A stretch of 64,000 nt of DNA from Pictodentalium vernedei (taxonomy: Eukaryota; Mollusca; Scaphopoda; Dentaliida; Dentaliidae). Within the stretch, counting starts at the first letter, position 1. Every line of letters starts with the position of its first letter. Positions 53,015-63,514 of the stretch are shown piece by piece. Where the stretch lies: NCBI GenBank assembly GCA_031216915.1, contig CM062290.1, forward strand, positions 383,266,718-383,330,717. Reading direction: 5' to 3'. Both the position numbers and the translations under genes were made by a program. The notes beneath the pieces are model-generated. The model saw nothing but the letters and a program-made list of their open reading frames with translations, was not told the origin of the DNA and did no database searches.

Positions 53015-53264
53015 TGTTTTGACAATCGAAAATAGGTGATAAATGATTAAGGGAAAGAACACTGAAAAATGATTTATTTGAATAAAATATCACTCACTGT
53101 GTTGAAAGTATATCGAGAATAGTATTCACCTATATTGCAGAAGATAGTGGTTTATGAATCATTACAAAATGCTTGGCAATAATCGTTTGAACCGTTGTTT
53201 CAGGAGCCATTGCCGTTGTCATCCGATTGTCCACAATCTGCTGATTGTAGTCGCTGGTTCCCGT

Positions 53265-53600
53265 CATTGGTTGAACACTAGTTTGGTGTTTGTCCCAAGT
53301 CCATACGTCATCCCAAGCTTGAGATATGAGCATGACCCACTTTCAATATTTTTGGCTACTCCCACTTTTTTTAGTGTAAAAATGCATATATGAACTTCAG
53401 AAATTCATTAGGGGGTTAAAAAATGTGATTTCCAGCAATTCTGAAAAATGCACTCAATGACCTCTGGGTGACCTCAGTGACCTTGACCCATATTTTGAAC
53501 CTCCATTGAGTGTTGACTCATTTGATATTGGTTTCAGGTCCCTAGGTCATACCAAGCCTGAGATAAAGGCTATATACATTCCCCACCACCCCCCACCCCC
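53265..53600 (+). repeat. Satellite E, outlying piece
   Basis: GTTTGTCCCAAGTCCATACG, AAGCTTGAGATATGAGCATG, CAATGACCTCTGGGTGACCT, CAGTGACCTTGACCC, TCATACCAAGCCTGAGATA: about 1.5 monomers. It is followed by a C-rich tract (53581-53620). Confidence 0.65.
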
Positions 53601-53620
53601 ACCCACCCCCCCCCCCCCCC

Positions 53621-54271
53621 TCCTGTGGACAACCCCAATGCTCTGGACAGGAATCTGAAAAACTGAGATAGGAAGATTCATTTTCGAGTTATCATGCAGA
53701 CAAGGAAGTGGTGAAAAGACAGCAGACCAGGAGAAGAAGAAGAATAAAAGAAGAAAAAGAAACCACACAAAAACACTTATCTTAAAGTTAAATAAACAGG
53801 GCCAAAGTATTGGTTAATCACTGAAGTTTGATTTAAAATATGTAAGTTATGCAAATTATATGCAAATTAACTGACTGTTTTCTATATTACTCACAATTTT
53901 TTGATTTTCCAGATAGAAAAAAAAATTACCACGAAGGACTGTCCCAAAACATGAATGTTGTGCAAAATTAATGACTTTGAATTTTTTATGCAAATTAGAT
54001 TGAAAAAAAATTTGTAAAAATTGCATGGAAGAATTTGCCGCCTCGGTTCCAACACATAACTGAAAATTTCATGAACCTGTCATGTATACTTTTTATTTTA
54101 TGACTGTTTTTGTGTTCATCATCTCCATTTTTCTTCATTAAAATGGTCACTTTTTGGCACATTTTAGCTCTTGGATTCAAACAGTAGGAAAGTACCAAGC
54201 CCCAGCAACAAAAATATTTCTCAATCAACAACATTTAAATTTCCATATTTTGAAAAGTATTAAGAAATTTT
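53621..54271. other. No recognisable feature
   Basis: Purine-rich near 53720-53770, otherwise AT-rich with several ATGCAAATTA stretches as also seen in the satellite families. No ORF of interest. Confidence 0.4.
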
Positions 54272-54282
54272 AAATTTTGTAA

Positions 54283-54657
54283 TGGGGGCGCAGTGGCTCA
54301 GTTGGTAGAGGTGCAGGCTGCAAGCCGAGAGGTCCTCGGTTCGAGTCCCATCTGCGGCAACCGCGTTGTGTCCTTGGGCAAGACACTTCACCCCGATTGC
54401 CTACATGGGGGCACGATGACGCTGTGTACTGGGGCGTACTGCACTTCGATGGTGCGCATGTCTTCAACCAATCTAACCCTGCCTGTGCTGCGGTGCAGAG
54501 TTCAGAGTTACGATGTTGGAGAGCTGACAGCTGCTCGTCGTTGCTCGGTGGTTCTCTCCGGGTACTCTGGCTTCCTCCACCCGTAAAACTGTCACGGTCA
54601 TGATTAGCCATTGTGCATAAGTATGTGACCTTAAACACCAATAAATAAATAAATAAA
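54283..54657 (+). mobile_element. tRNA-headed SINE, copy S3 (exact target duplication)
   Basis: Head GCAGTGGCTCAGTTGGTAGA and B box GGTTCGAGTCC; body CGCGTTGTGTCCTTGGGCAA, GCGTACTGCACTTCGATGG, GGTGGTTCTCTCCGGGTACT; tail of AATA repeats. Target duplication TAAATTTTGTAA at 54271-54282 and 54658-54669 is exact over 12 bp, so this is the youngest SINE here. Confidence 0.92.
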
Positions 54658-54669
54658 TAAATTTTGTAA

Positions 54670-55042
54670 AAGGTTTATTGTTTCTTAAGCATTGTAGAAA
54701 GATTTAGCACCAAAATTTGAGAGGCACATGCACTTCAAAAAAATCCTGTAAAATCCCTAATGCATATTTTTACCTGCTTTCCTTCTGCATCGTATGTTAA
54801 AATCTTTGGATAACAAAATATTAAGTGAAATTAAAGTATAATACAACCCCCAATTATTGAACTGATACAATACATAATGTACAATACAGATCCTCTACAG
54901 GTGTTGAAAAATGTAATACAGCACACCTGCACCACATCTGGGAAGTACATTCATTTGGATATTCACCCTCAAAATGCTATAACCAAGTGGCCAGAACAGA
55001 AGAGACTTTTCGTGTTTTATACTTATTCTCTGTATTATCAAA
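54670..55042. other. No recognisable feature
   Basis: AT-rich, no repeat or ORF recognised. Confidence 0.4.
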
Positions 55043-55445
55043 GGGGGTGCGGTAGCGTCGCAGTAACTGGTTCACGTCAGATCACCGAAGTTGAGCAACG
55101 TTGAGCGCGGTTAGTAGTTGGATGGGTGGCCATTTCAGTGACTGTTTCGCATTCCCGCGTTGTGTCCTTAGGCAAGGCACTTAACCCTGATTGCCTTCAT
55201 GTGGGCACGATGACGCTGTATACTAAGGCGTACTGCACGTCGATGGTGCACATGTCTTCAACCAATCTAACCCTGCCTGTGCCGCGGCGCAGAGTTCAGA
55301 GTTACGATGTTGGAGAGCTGACAGCTGCTCGTTGTTGCTCGGTGGTTCTCTCCGGGTACTCCGGCTTCCTCCACCCATAAAACTGTCACCGACATGATAT
55401 GACCCTGGCTGTTAATGTGTCGTTAAACCCTAATAAAAAAAAAAA
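55043..55445 (+). mobile_element. 5S-rRNA-headed SINE, copy S4
   Basis: The head (about 55070-55135) is 5S rRNA-like: CAGATCACCGAAGTTGAGCA, ACGTTGAG, then GGTTAGTAGTTGGATGGGTG, corresponding to box A, intermediate element and box C of the 5S internal promoter. From CGCGTTGTGTCCTTAGGCAA onward the body is the same as in the tRNA-headed SINEs S1-S3, ending in CCTAATAAAAAAAAAAA. It is therefore a SINE3-type head on a body shared with SINE2-type copies. Confidence 0.85.
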
Positions 55446-55719
55446 CTTCTTTTCTGCCCCATCCTTGACAAATCAGATTGCTTCACCAGGAATAAACAAC
55501 CAATAAAATTGCTCTATTCAACTTAGCTCCCTCTCCCCTCCCCACCCCCATCCCCCACCACCCCACCCCACTTCCATATTTCTATACTTTCCCCTGACAA
55601 AAAAGTTTTTATAATCCCTGTGATCTATATGCACAGTACCACACATGCAGCATCTAGGAATAGGCTGAAAGTGTAAAGATGTGCCTATGTGTAAGTGTAC
55701 AATGTGTGGACAACACATG
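55446..55719. other. No recognisable feature
   Basis: C-rich tract near 55530-55570; nothing else recognised. Confidence 0.4.
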
Positions 55720-55727
55720 CAGCACAT

Positions 55728-56368
55728 TAGGGCTGCAATGATACGTTTTCTCATGATATGATGCATATCATGATGTGATCACCATGATTCAATACGTATC
55801 ACAATACAGCTCCTCAATCATCAAAAAGTGAGGAGACAAGAAGCAAATCTCCAGTTATGGACCACTGGGTCAGCCAGTGGTCCATAACTGCAGATTTGCT
55901 TCTTCAGTCCTCACTTTTCTTCTGGGCTGGTGAGTAGAGATAAAAGGCTAATATCCACCCACACAGTGGCCAAATAACAAATCATCATTCAGTTTGTAGT
56001 CAAGCAGCTTCATTTCAATGAAATTAAATTTCTCAAATTTCTTGACAACAAAACATCGTGACACACTCTTCTGTTTCCTTGGAATTTGTGATTTGTTGGA
56101 TCATAGTGTATAAAGGTTCAAGAGTGAGCTTAATGGTTTGAGCTATTTCATGCTAAGAAATACCTGAGAGCAATGTAAATTCAGACTTCTACAATCACGA
56201 TTTCAAAGGAAAACTACATATAATGGTTGCGAGTATTCAACAATGAGGCCATTATAAAATGAAAAATTTTGGGTTCATGTGTATTGTGATGTGCAAGCAA
56301 ATGGTGATACATATTGTCTGAGAATGAATCGCGATACATTCTCCTCACAATTAATCATTGCAGCCCTA
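55728..56368. mobile_element. hAT-type MITE, copy 3
   Basis: 641 bp, ends TAGGGCTGCAATGAT and ATCATTGCAGCCCTA (exact 15-bp inverted repeat), target duplication CAGCACAT (55720-55727) / CAGCACGT (56369-56376). A foldback is nested at 55823-55917. No transposase. Confidence 0.85.
55823..55917. repeat. Foldback inside hAT MITE copy 3
   Basis: AAAAAGTGAGGA, GAAGCAAATCT, CAGTTATGGACCACTGG on the left; CCAGTGGTCCATAACTG, AGATTTGCTTC, TCCTCACTTTT on the right. Inner arms are perfect. Confidence 0.85.
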
Positions 56369-56376
56369 CAGCACGT

Positions 56377-56849
56377 ACAAAGAATTGATTCCTATACATG
56401 TATCATCCTCCTCACTTCTATGTGGCTCCTACGATATTTCAGATGTGTTTTTGATTTAGTGCACTATATGTGCACAACATACGCAGCACATGAGCACATA
56501 CAGGTATTTGGGTTCACAGTTTAGTGACTAGTGGGGACCACTCATTGGGTACTAGTGGGAACCATTGGGGGCTACTTTCTTGGGAACTTGATGATGGGTG
56601 ATATGAGTGTGCATGCTCAGCAGATATTGTTAGGGTAATATGAGTTTCATCATCCATTTTGTTTGATACAGGATGTCATCTTAGATTTCTAGAGTGGCAT
56701 TCGGAATGGAATTGAATGTCATTTATTCCTGCAGTACAGTAGCCGTGGACTGGTCATAATCCACACGTGGACAGTGATGCCCACACATGCATTTACCAGG
56801 TAATAAAATCATCAGCAGCAAAATTTTAATTAATGCAGCACCGGGTTGT
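56377..56849. other. No recognisable feature
   Basis: Contains a short local duplication (GGGGACCACTCATTGGGTAC / AGTGGGAACCATTGGGGGCT, near 56533-56573). No gene seen. Confidence 0.4.
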
Positions 56850-58560
56850 ACCGGTGTAACAAGGTATCTCCCCCCCCAGGGGGGGGGGGGGGGAGTGCAC
56901 TAGATTATCTTCCCCCCACCCTGTGTATCTTCCCCCACCCTCATCCACACACAACACAGACAACTTAACATTTTTTTAAGCTGAAAAGCATTATTCATAA
57001 GAGAAAAAGTCAAATAGTAACTACTTGGTATAAGCAGGGAGCTCTGAATGGAAGAAAGAAAATAAAATTGAAATTAAGTTAACCTCTCCTCTCTACCCAA
57101 GATTATTATTTTTTCAAACCTAAAGACATTAGTATCAGAATGCAGGGCAACACTATAACTCTTTAATGAGTGTAAATAAGATGAGAGTATTGTTATCTTG
57201 CCACTACTGATTCAGATTATTGGTTTCAGCGATATTGAATGACAATATTAATTCAGATAGCCAGGATGGGAGGGACGGGAAGATACCGTTGTAACAGGGT
57301 ATTTTCCCCCTGGGTATCTTCTTTACTGGGGGGGCTAGGAGATGCACTTGGGTATCTTCCCCCCCACTCTGTATCTTCCACTGAATGTCATAAAAAATAA
57401 TCAATGTGGTTAGGGTACTCAAATCTAAGAATTCCCCCTCAGCGCCCTATATCAATACACGTCTGATGTTATCCATATTGAAAAAAGATTAGAGGGGGTA
57501 AGATAGCCAGGGTGGGAGAGAGGGGGAAGATACATAGGGGAAAGATACCGTTGTAACAGAGTATCCTCCCCCCTGGGTATCTTCTCTCCTGGAGGGGGGG
57601 GGGGAGATGCACTAGGGTATCCCCCCCACCACTCTGTATCTTCCACTGAATGTCATAAAAAATAATCAATGTGGTTCGGGTACTCAAATCTAGGAATTCC
57701 CCCTCAGCGCCCTATATCAACACATGCCTGATGTTATCCATATTGAAAAAAGATTAGAGGGGGTAAGATAGCCAGGGTGGGAGGGAGGGAGAAGATACAC
57801 AGGGTGAAGATACCATTATAACTGGGTATTTTCCCTCTGGGTATCTTCTCTCCGGCGGGGAGGGGGGGATGCACTAGGGTATCTTCCCCCCCCCCCCACT
57901 CTGTATCTTCCACTGAATGTCATAAAAAATAATGAATGTGGTTAGGGTACTCAAATCTAGGGATTTGGGGGGTGGGGGAGATACCCAGGGTGGCAGGGGG
58001 GAAGATACACCAGTGTACCTTCCCCTGTGGAGGGGGGGGGGGGGGAGATGCACTAGGGTATCTTCCCCCCACTCTGTATCTTCCACTGAGTGTCATAAAA
58101 AATAATAAATGTGGTTCGGGTACTCAAATCTAGGAATTCCCCCTCAGCGCCCTATATCAACACATGTCTGATGTTATCCATATTGAAAAAAGATTAGAGG
58201 GGGTAAGATAGCCAGGGTGGGAGGGAGGGGGAAGATACACGGGGTGAAGATACCGTTGTAACAGGGTATTTTCCCCCGGGTATCTTCTCTCCTGTGGGTG
58301 GGGGGGGGGGGGGGGGGGGGGATGCACTAGGGTATCTTCCCCCCCCCCACTCTGTATCTTCCACTGAATGTCATAAAAAATAATGAATGTGGTTAGGGTA
58401 CTCAAATATAGGGATTTGGGGGGTGGGGGAGATACCCAGGGTGGCGGGGGGAAGATACACCAGTGTACCTTCCCCTGTGGAGGGGGGAGATGCGCTAGTG
58501 TATCTTGGACCAGGGGAGAAGATACACCGGGGGTGGGGGGGGGGGGATAACGTGGGACAC
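56850..58560 (+). repeat. Satellite F, about 265-bp G-rich monomers
   Basis: Monomers marked by TGTATCTTCCACTGAATGTC at about 57370, 57636, 57901, 58074 and 58347, with GAAGATACCGTTGTAACAGG, ATCCATATTGAAAAAAGATT and AGATTAGAGGGGGTAAGATA. Spacing 266, 265, 173 and 273 bp shows one shortened unit. Long G or C runs (up to 20 G near 58301-58320) vary between monomers. A related piece at 56850-56940 is separated by about 300 bp of unique-looking DNA. Very similar monomers suggest recent expansion. Confidence 0.85.
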
Positions 58561-59010
58561 CGGTTTTATTATTCCTATAATTATTCTTTAGAATCTAATA
58601 TTATTGTGAGGCCAGGTACTGGTCCAGCTGTAGGGGTCTCACAGAGACAAGAGTGGACCACTGTGTACAGACCTTTAGATCAGTCTAATTTGGGCACAAC
58701 GGCAAATATGGATGTGGCCTGCACGGTTGGAGAAAAAGCACGGGTATTTTCTTCTTTTTGGCGTCTGTTTTAGGTCCCCATTTTAAAATGATAGTTTACA
58801 ATCCCTTGTTATAGGTCTTCACTGTTATCACTGGTTCCCACCACCCTTTGGCGTAAGTTTACTCGACTAACTCAAGAAGGCTTCTTAGTTTCCCAGTGTC
58901 AAGCCAAAGGCCCATTTGAATGTAAGCTAAATAACGCATGGCTTTTACTGGAAAATGCCACAAACATGAACATAATATATCTCAAGCTTTAAGTGCATGA
59001 TCATATAGAA
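58561..59010. other. No gene confirmed
   Basis: An open frame (58387-58773, +) extends from the satellite into TGPAVGVSQRQEWTT-like sequence. I see no splice or domain evidence and do not call it. Confidence 0.3.
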
Positions 59011-59086
59011 TTCGCCACAGAAAAGCAATCGCTGTCGACAGTGTCGTATACGACACTGTCGGCGCCGATTGCTTTTCTGTGGCGAA
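59011..59086. repeat. Foldback hairpin
   Basis: TTCGCCACAGAAAAGCAATC and its exact mirror GATTGCTTTTCTGTGGCGAA bracket an inner palindrome GACAGTGTCGTATACGACAC TGTC (written in two parts). Confidence 0.9.
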
Positions 59087-60144
59087 CTCTGAAGGTTTTT
59101 TAAAAACCTATTTATCTGTTGCACTGCTTGATTCAAAGGTAAGCTCTAAGCCATATTACAAGCATCAGGGAAACCTGGCCAAACTATATACTGTCGAAAA
59201 ACTGCAAAATTATGGAAAAAGTTTTAAACTCCGCATAATTTGGGCACACTTACCTTATTTGGGCACAGCGTTTACCATCATTAGTTGGGAAGAATTTAAA
59301 GGCCTGACTGTGTACAAAATATTGTCTCGCTGAGTTGGTCACAAAGAAGCCCTCAGACCTTTTAAGGCGGGCGATTTTTTGGTCTCCAAGATTTTTTAGA
59401 ATGCTAGGTCTGATTCAATTCTGACAACTGTTTTAACATCAATGATGATATTTATTTGATTATAATCTACAAAAAGCTCTTGAGAAATATGAGAAGTTTA
59501 AAAGTTCACCACATTGTAGGGCTATCCCCATTTTCAGGGTTCTAGAACCCACTAAATCCATAAAACCTTATTTCTAAAGACACCAAATGTTTTTAAACAG
59601 TAGAACCAGTATTTTGATACTGACCAATAATTAGGTAGAGGAATGCCTTCCACGTTGGTCAAATAAACATCCATGTGTCAGAACCCATAAATTGGGCTTC
59701 AGGTCCCTAAAAAGTAAATTTGGGCTTTTTTTTTTTTTTAATTGGTTGGCACCATCAAAGCCACCATGAGATTCTCCATCAAAAATTCCCCCAGAATATG
59801 TACATGCTGGAAATGAACTGCATCATTGAGATTGTAAATTAATATAAAGGTTATGAATTTTTCAGTATGTTTGATTTCCTGCCTCCGTCTCAAAATAGGA
59901 AGTGTTTCCTTGTGGCACGAAAAAGGTGGACATGCTGCCCAAACATTGCAATTCAGTACATTCTGGGAAGGGCGGTGGGCTGTCCACAAAATAAGCGGTG
60001 ACATTTGGCAATGTCGTAAGTTGTGTCTTGAAGTTTGGTGGTGGCATTTCTTGCCATCACAAACAGTAGCTACAATCATTTTTCACTTGTTTCAAATACC
60101 TCTTTCCAACAAAATCAATCATCCAACCTCAAAAAATTTTGCAG
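59087..60144. other. No recognisable feature
   Basis: AT-rich. A GTAAGC after TTGATTCAAAG near 59137 could be a splice donor, but no exon partner is visible. Confidence 0.35.
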
Positions 60145-60991
60145 CTTGTCTTAGTGAAGCTCAAGGCGAGCTTTGGTGACCACTTTTCGTCCAGCATCCG
60201 TCATCTGTTGTCTTTCCAATTAAATATGTTCACTGAAGTTGTCATGCTCACAGGGGGCACCACAAAGGGCATAATTCTGTTAGCACCCCCAAAATTCTTT
60301 TACAAAATTACCGATCAGAATCTTTTGATACTTACTATACAACATGCTTAAAGGGGTCAGAGTCAGGTTTGTTTGAAACAAGTCCCTCTGTTCATATTTG
60401 GGCCTCCTATGGGAACCCAAATTTTAACTTGGTGTAATATGAGGAAATTTATTAAAAAATCTTCAGATCTGCCAGTCAAATACGCATGATACTGGGTATA
60501 CTGCATCTGTAGGGAGGAGGGGGGTCTGCTTGAAATTTGTTCATATCAAGTCCTTAGAGTTATATCTGGGCTTAGTGTGAGATTTGAGGAATATTTTTTT
60601 AAAATCTTCAGATCCATCAGTCAGACTCTTCGATATTTGGTAAAGAGGTTCAAATTCAAGTTTGTTCAAGTCAAGTCCCTAGAGTCATATTTGGGTTCCC
60701 AATGGGAAATCAAGCTTTAACTTAGTTCATATGATGAATATTCTTTAAAAATATGAAGACTATTCTTTAAAAATCTTCTTATTGAGATCTACAAGTCAAA
60801 ATCTTTTGTTGATTATTGGTATTGAACATCCTTAAGTGAGTCAGACTCATGATTGTTCAAGTCAAGTCCCCAGGGTCATATTTGGGCTCACTATGGGAGC
60901 CCAATTTTAACTGAGTGTAATATGAGGACTATTTTTTGTAAATTTTATTCTTCAGATCCATCAGTCAAAATCTTTTAATATTTGGTATATG

Positions 60992-61293
60992 CAGTTAAAA
61001 TGAGAAGTCCTGTCATGAAATGCACACAAATAGCACATCAGTCTGCACGTTAATCTATGTGTTATGACCTTAGTAAGGCTATCAAATTCTGTATATATGG
61101 CCTGTGCACAAGCAATGTTTCAGCCAATGGACCTCCGGGTAACCTGGAGGTCCATTAGCAGAAACATTGCCTGTGTTTGCTATGAGTAACCAGGAGAACC
61201 TGCCGTGTTTTGGATGCCATTCGATATGGCAATTCCTACATGCAATTAAGCCTTGATAGGCACAGTTCATGACAGGACTTCTAGTTTTAACTG
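60992..61293. mobile_element. Tc1/mariner-type MITE, family M, copy 2 (in element A3)
   Basis: 302 bp, inverted relative to copy 1. Ends CAGTTAAAATGAGAAGTCCT and GACTTCTAGTTTTAACTG; right flank TA. The A-type monomer reads ...ATTTGGTAT before and GCATCCTTAG after it, so the insertion splits a TATGCAGCATCC-like stretch. Central palindrome ATGGACCTCCGGGTAACCTG kept. Confidence 0.8.
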
Positions 61294-61470
61294 TAGCATC
61301 CTTAGTGAGGTGAGATTCAAGTATGTTCAACTCAAGTTCCTGTGTTCATATATGGGCTCCCTATTGGAAAATCAAATTTTAACTTGCTGTATGGGAAATA
61401 TTCTTTAAAAATCTTTCTCAGATCTGGCAGTCAGAATCCTTTGATATTTGAGGTTCAGATTCAAGTTTTC

Positions 61471-62412
61471 TAGTCGAGTTGTGACAAAGTCAAACTCGAC
61501 TTATAGTTTGGTGAAAGGTGGGCGGGCGGTTGGCCGGGCGGGCGTAAACAATTGGTTTCCGGATGATAACTTGATAAGGGTTCAACCCACGTTCATGAAA
61601 CTTCATACGTAGGTTGGCATCGGTGAGAGGAAGAAACCTATTTATTTTGGACTTGCTTGGTCAAAGGTCAAGGTCACAGTGACCTTGAACATACTAAATT
61701 GTAAACAGTTGGTTTCTGGATGATAACTTGACTATGGTTCAACCCACATTCATGAAACTTCATATGTAGGTTGGCCTTCATGAGAGGAAGAGCCCTATTT
61801 ATTTTGGCCTCACTAGGTCAAAATTCAAGGTCACAGTGACTCTGAAAATAGTAAATCAAAACAATTGGTTTCCGGATGATAACTTGATAATGGTTTGACC
61901 CACATTCATGAAACTTCATAGGTAGGTTGGCCTAGGTGAGTGGAAGACCCCTATTTATTTTGGACTCGTTAGGTCAAATGTCAAGGTCACATTGACCTTA
62001 AACATAATAAATCGTAAACAATTGGTTTCCAGATGATAATTTAACAATGGTTCCACCCACATTCATGAAACTTCATAGGTAGGTTGGCCTTGGTGAGAGG
62101 AAGAACTCTTTGTATATTTGATTTGCTAGATGAAAGGTCAAGGTCACAGTGACCTTGAACATAGTAAATTTCCGTTTCCGGATGATAACTTAATAAAGGT
62201 TTGACCCACATTCATGAAACTTCATAGGTAGGTTGGCCTAGGTGAGTGGAAGACCCTTATTTATTTTGGAATCACTAGGCCAAAGGTCAAGCTCACTGTG
62301 ACCCTTCACATAGTAAATTGTAAACAATTGATTTCCAGATGATAAGTTGATAATAATCAAACCCACTTTTGTGCTGTCACAACTCGACATTGAATCGGTG
62401 ATCTTATCGGCA
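61471..62412 (+). mobile_element. Helitron-like satellite-bearing element, family C
   Basis: Starts near TAGTCGAGTTGTGACAAAGT with a GGGCGGGCGG head and ends near TGTCACAACTCGACATTG; TCGAGTTGTGACA and TGTCACAACTCGA are subterminal inverted repeats. Between them are six monomers of about 155 bp, starting AACAATTGGTTTCCGGATGA at about 61547, 61705, 61860, 62016, 62168 and 62321. Each monomer ends with GGTCAAGGTCACAGTGACCT or a variant. The plan matches families A and B. Non-coding. Confidence 0.7.
61671..62304 (+). promoter_or_regulatory. Repeated estrogen-response-element-like palindromes
   Basis: AGGTCACAGTGACCT at 61671-61685 and 62141-62155, and AGGTCACATTGACCT at 61984-61998, fit the consensus AGGTCA-3-TGACCT exactly. 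Variants lie at 61828-61842 and 62290-62304. Each exact site is preceded so as to read TCAAGGTCA, a monomeric nuclear-receptor half-site of the ERR/SF-1 type. Binding is not shown; this is a sequence match only. Confidence 0.5.
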
Positions 62413-62726
62413 TTTATTTGTTTTTTGCTTGAAAAGATTTGGAGGATTTTTAAAAAAAAGATTTTATGCCAAAAAAATGAACTTTCATCCAGCAGGGAGG
62501 TGGGGAGTTAGAAGGGGTTCACTGGGTGATTTCTTTTCATTTCCCTTGAAGTGGTTTAAGTGATTTTAGGCAATCCCCCCCCCCCCCCCACCAACCCTTC
62601 TCCCCCACCCCCACACTCCTAGCTAAATTAGATTAACTATATTAACTTCTAGATACAGAATGTGACCATGAGTACTTTAAACAATTGTATAAGGTGAGCG
62701 ATTAAGACCCCTTAGGACCTCTTGTT

Positions 62727-63176
62727 GAAATATGTATCTGATAAAAAAAATACACAAAAAATATTGAGCAGGATTTACTATTATAATGAGTTTGAAAATC
62801 AATTAGTATAAAAAATTAAAAAGCATCCAATTCTTCAATTATCCACTTGATAAAATCTGCAAAGCTCTGTGGATTCAAACTGCAGTTTTGTCATTTCTCC
62901 TCTGGGTACTCTAGCTACTCTCTCACACTTTATAACTCTGGCTTTTGAGAGTGTTTTAAACCACAGTATAGAAACAAACAAAAAATTGTATTCTGTCATT
63001 CCATTACCGTATTTACTCTATGTATTGGGACACTCTATGATTTGAGACACACATTTTTTTCCAGAAAACTATATTTTTTATGCTCCAAAGTTTGGGACAT
63101 TCAGGAGATTTGTTTCCAGTTGGCCCATCGCTAGTAGCAGACGACACTCATAAAAAAAATTCTTGAGTAACTAAAA
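62727..63176. other. No gene seen
   Basis: AT-rich. TACTCTATGTATTGGGACAC near 63012 and its mirror-like ATATATAGAGTAAATATGGT near 63442-63465 suggest a larger inverted-end element around the palindrome (about 63005-63465). Confidence 0.4.
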
Positions 63177-63289
63177 ATTTTCATTTTTTGCTTCCAAAAC
63201 ATAGCTTATGATCCCTCATTGGAACGAGTGCAATGCACTCGTTCCAATGAGGGATCATAAGCTATGTTTTGGAAGCAAAAAATGAAAAT
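63177..63289. repeat. Perfect 113-bp palindrome related to MITE family T1
   Basis: Arms 63177-63232 and 63234-63289 are exact reverse complements by eye, around one central base. The core ATCCCTCATTGGAACGAGTG is the T1 family palindrome, and the left flank AGCAGACGACACTCATAAAA matches T1 copy 2. No TTAA-flanked CCCTTTACC ends are seen here. Confidence 0.95.
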
Positions 63290-63514
63290 ATAAAAAAAAA
63301 AATTGTACGGCGATTTTCATATATAGTGATGGAAAATGAATCACACACAACTTTATTCAGCATCAAATCAAGACCAGGCTGTGTTCTTTCACAATTTCTA
63401 AGAATTGGGACACCTGTGAAAATAATTATTTTTAGCTGTCCCAATATATAGAGTAAATATGGTAAATAGCTACTAGGCAGTGTTCATGCTAACTAATTAA
63501 CTTTTATTTTTCAG

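Larger units (their letters stand above)
60145..62726 (+). mobile_element. Helitron-like satellite-bearing element, family A, copy 3 (old, with two insertions)
   Basis: Starts TTAGTGAAGCTCAAGGCGAG and CTTTTCGTCCAGCATCCGTC, has about six diverged A-type monomers (TCTTTTGATA, GGTTTGTT..A..CAAGTCCCT, TTCATATTTGGGC), and ends AAGGTGAGCGATTAAGACCC, then AGGACCTCTTGTTG. It has been interrupted by mariner-type MITE copy 2 and element C. It is the most diverged of the three A copies. Confidence 0.6.

Noticed and set aside
55070-55140. 5S rRNA gene
   Set aside because: Only the internal promoter half of 5S is present, joined directly to the SINE body; the 5' and 3' stem strands are missing.
58387-58773. 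128-codon ORF leaving satellite F
   Set aside because: The first half is satellite sequence; the second half has no splice or domain support.
59079-59140. Possible host exon ending TTGATTCAAAG before GTAAGC
   Set aside because: Starts inside the arm of a foldback hairpin and has no convincing acceptor or homologue; phase with the MED4-like exon cannot be tested.
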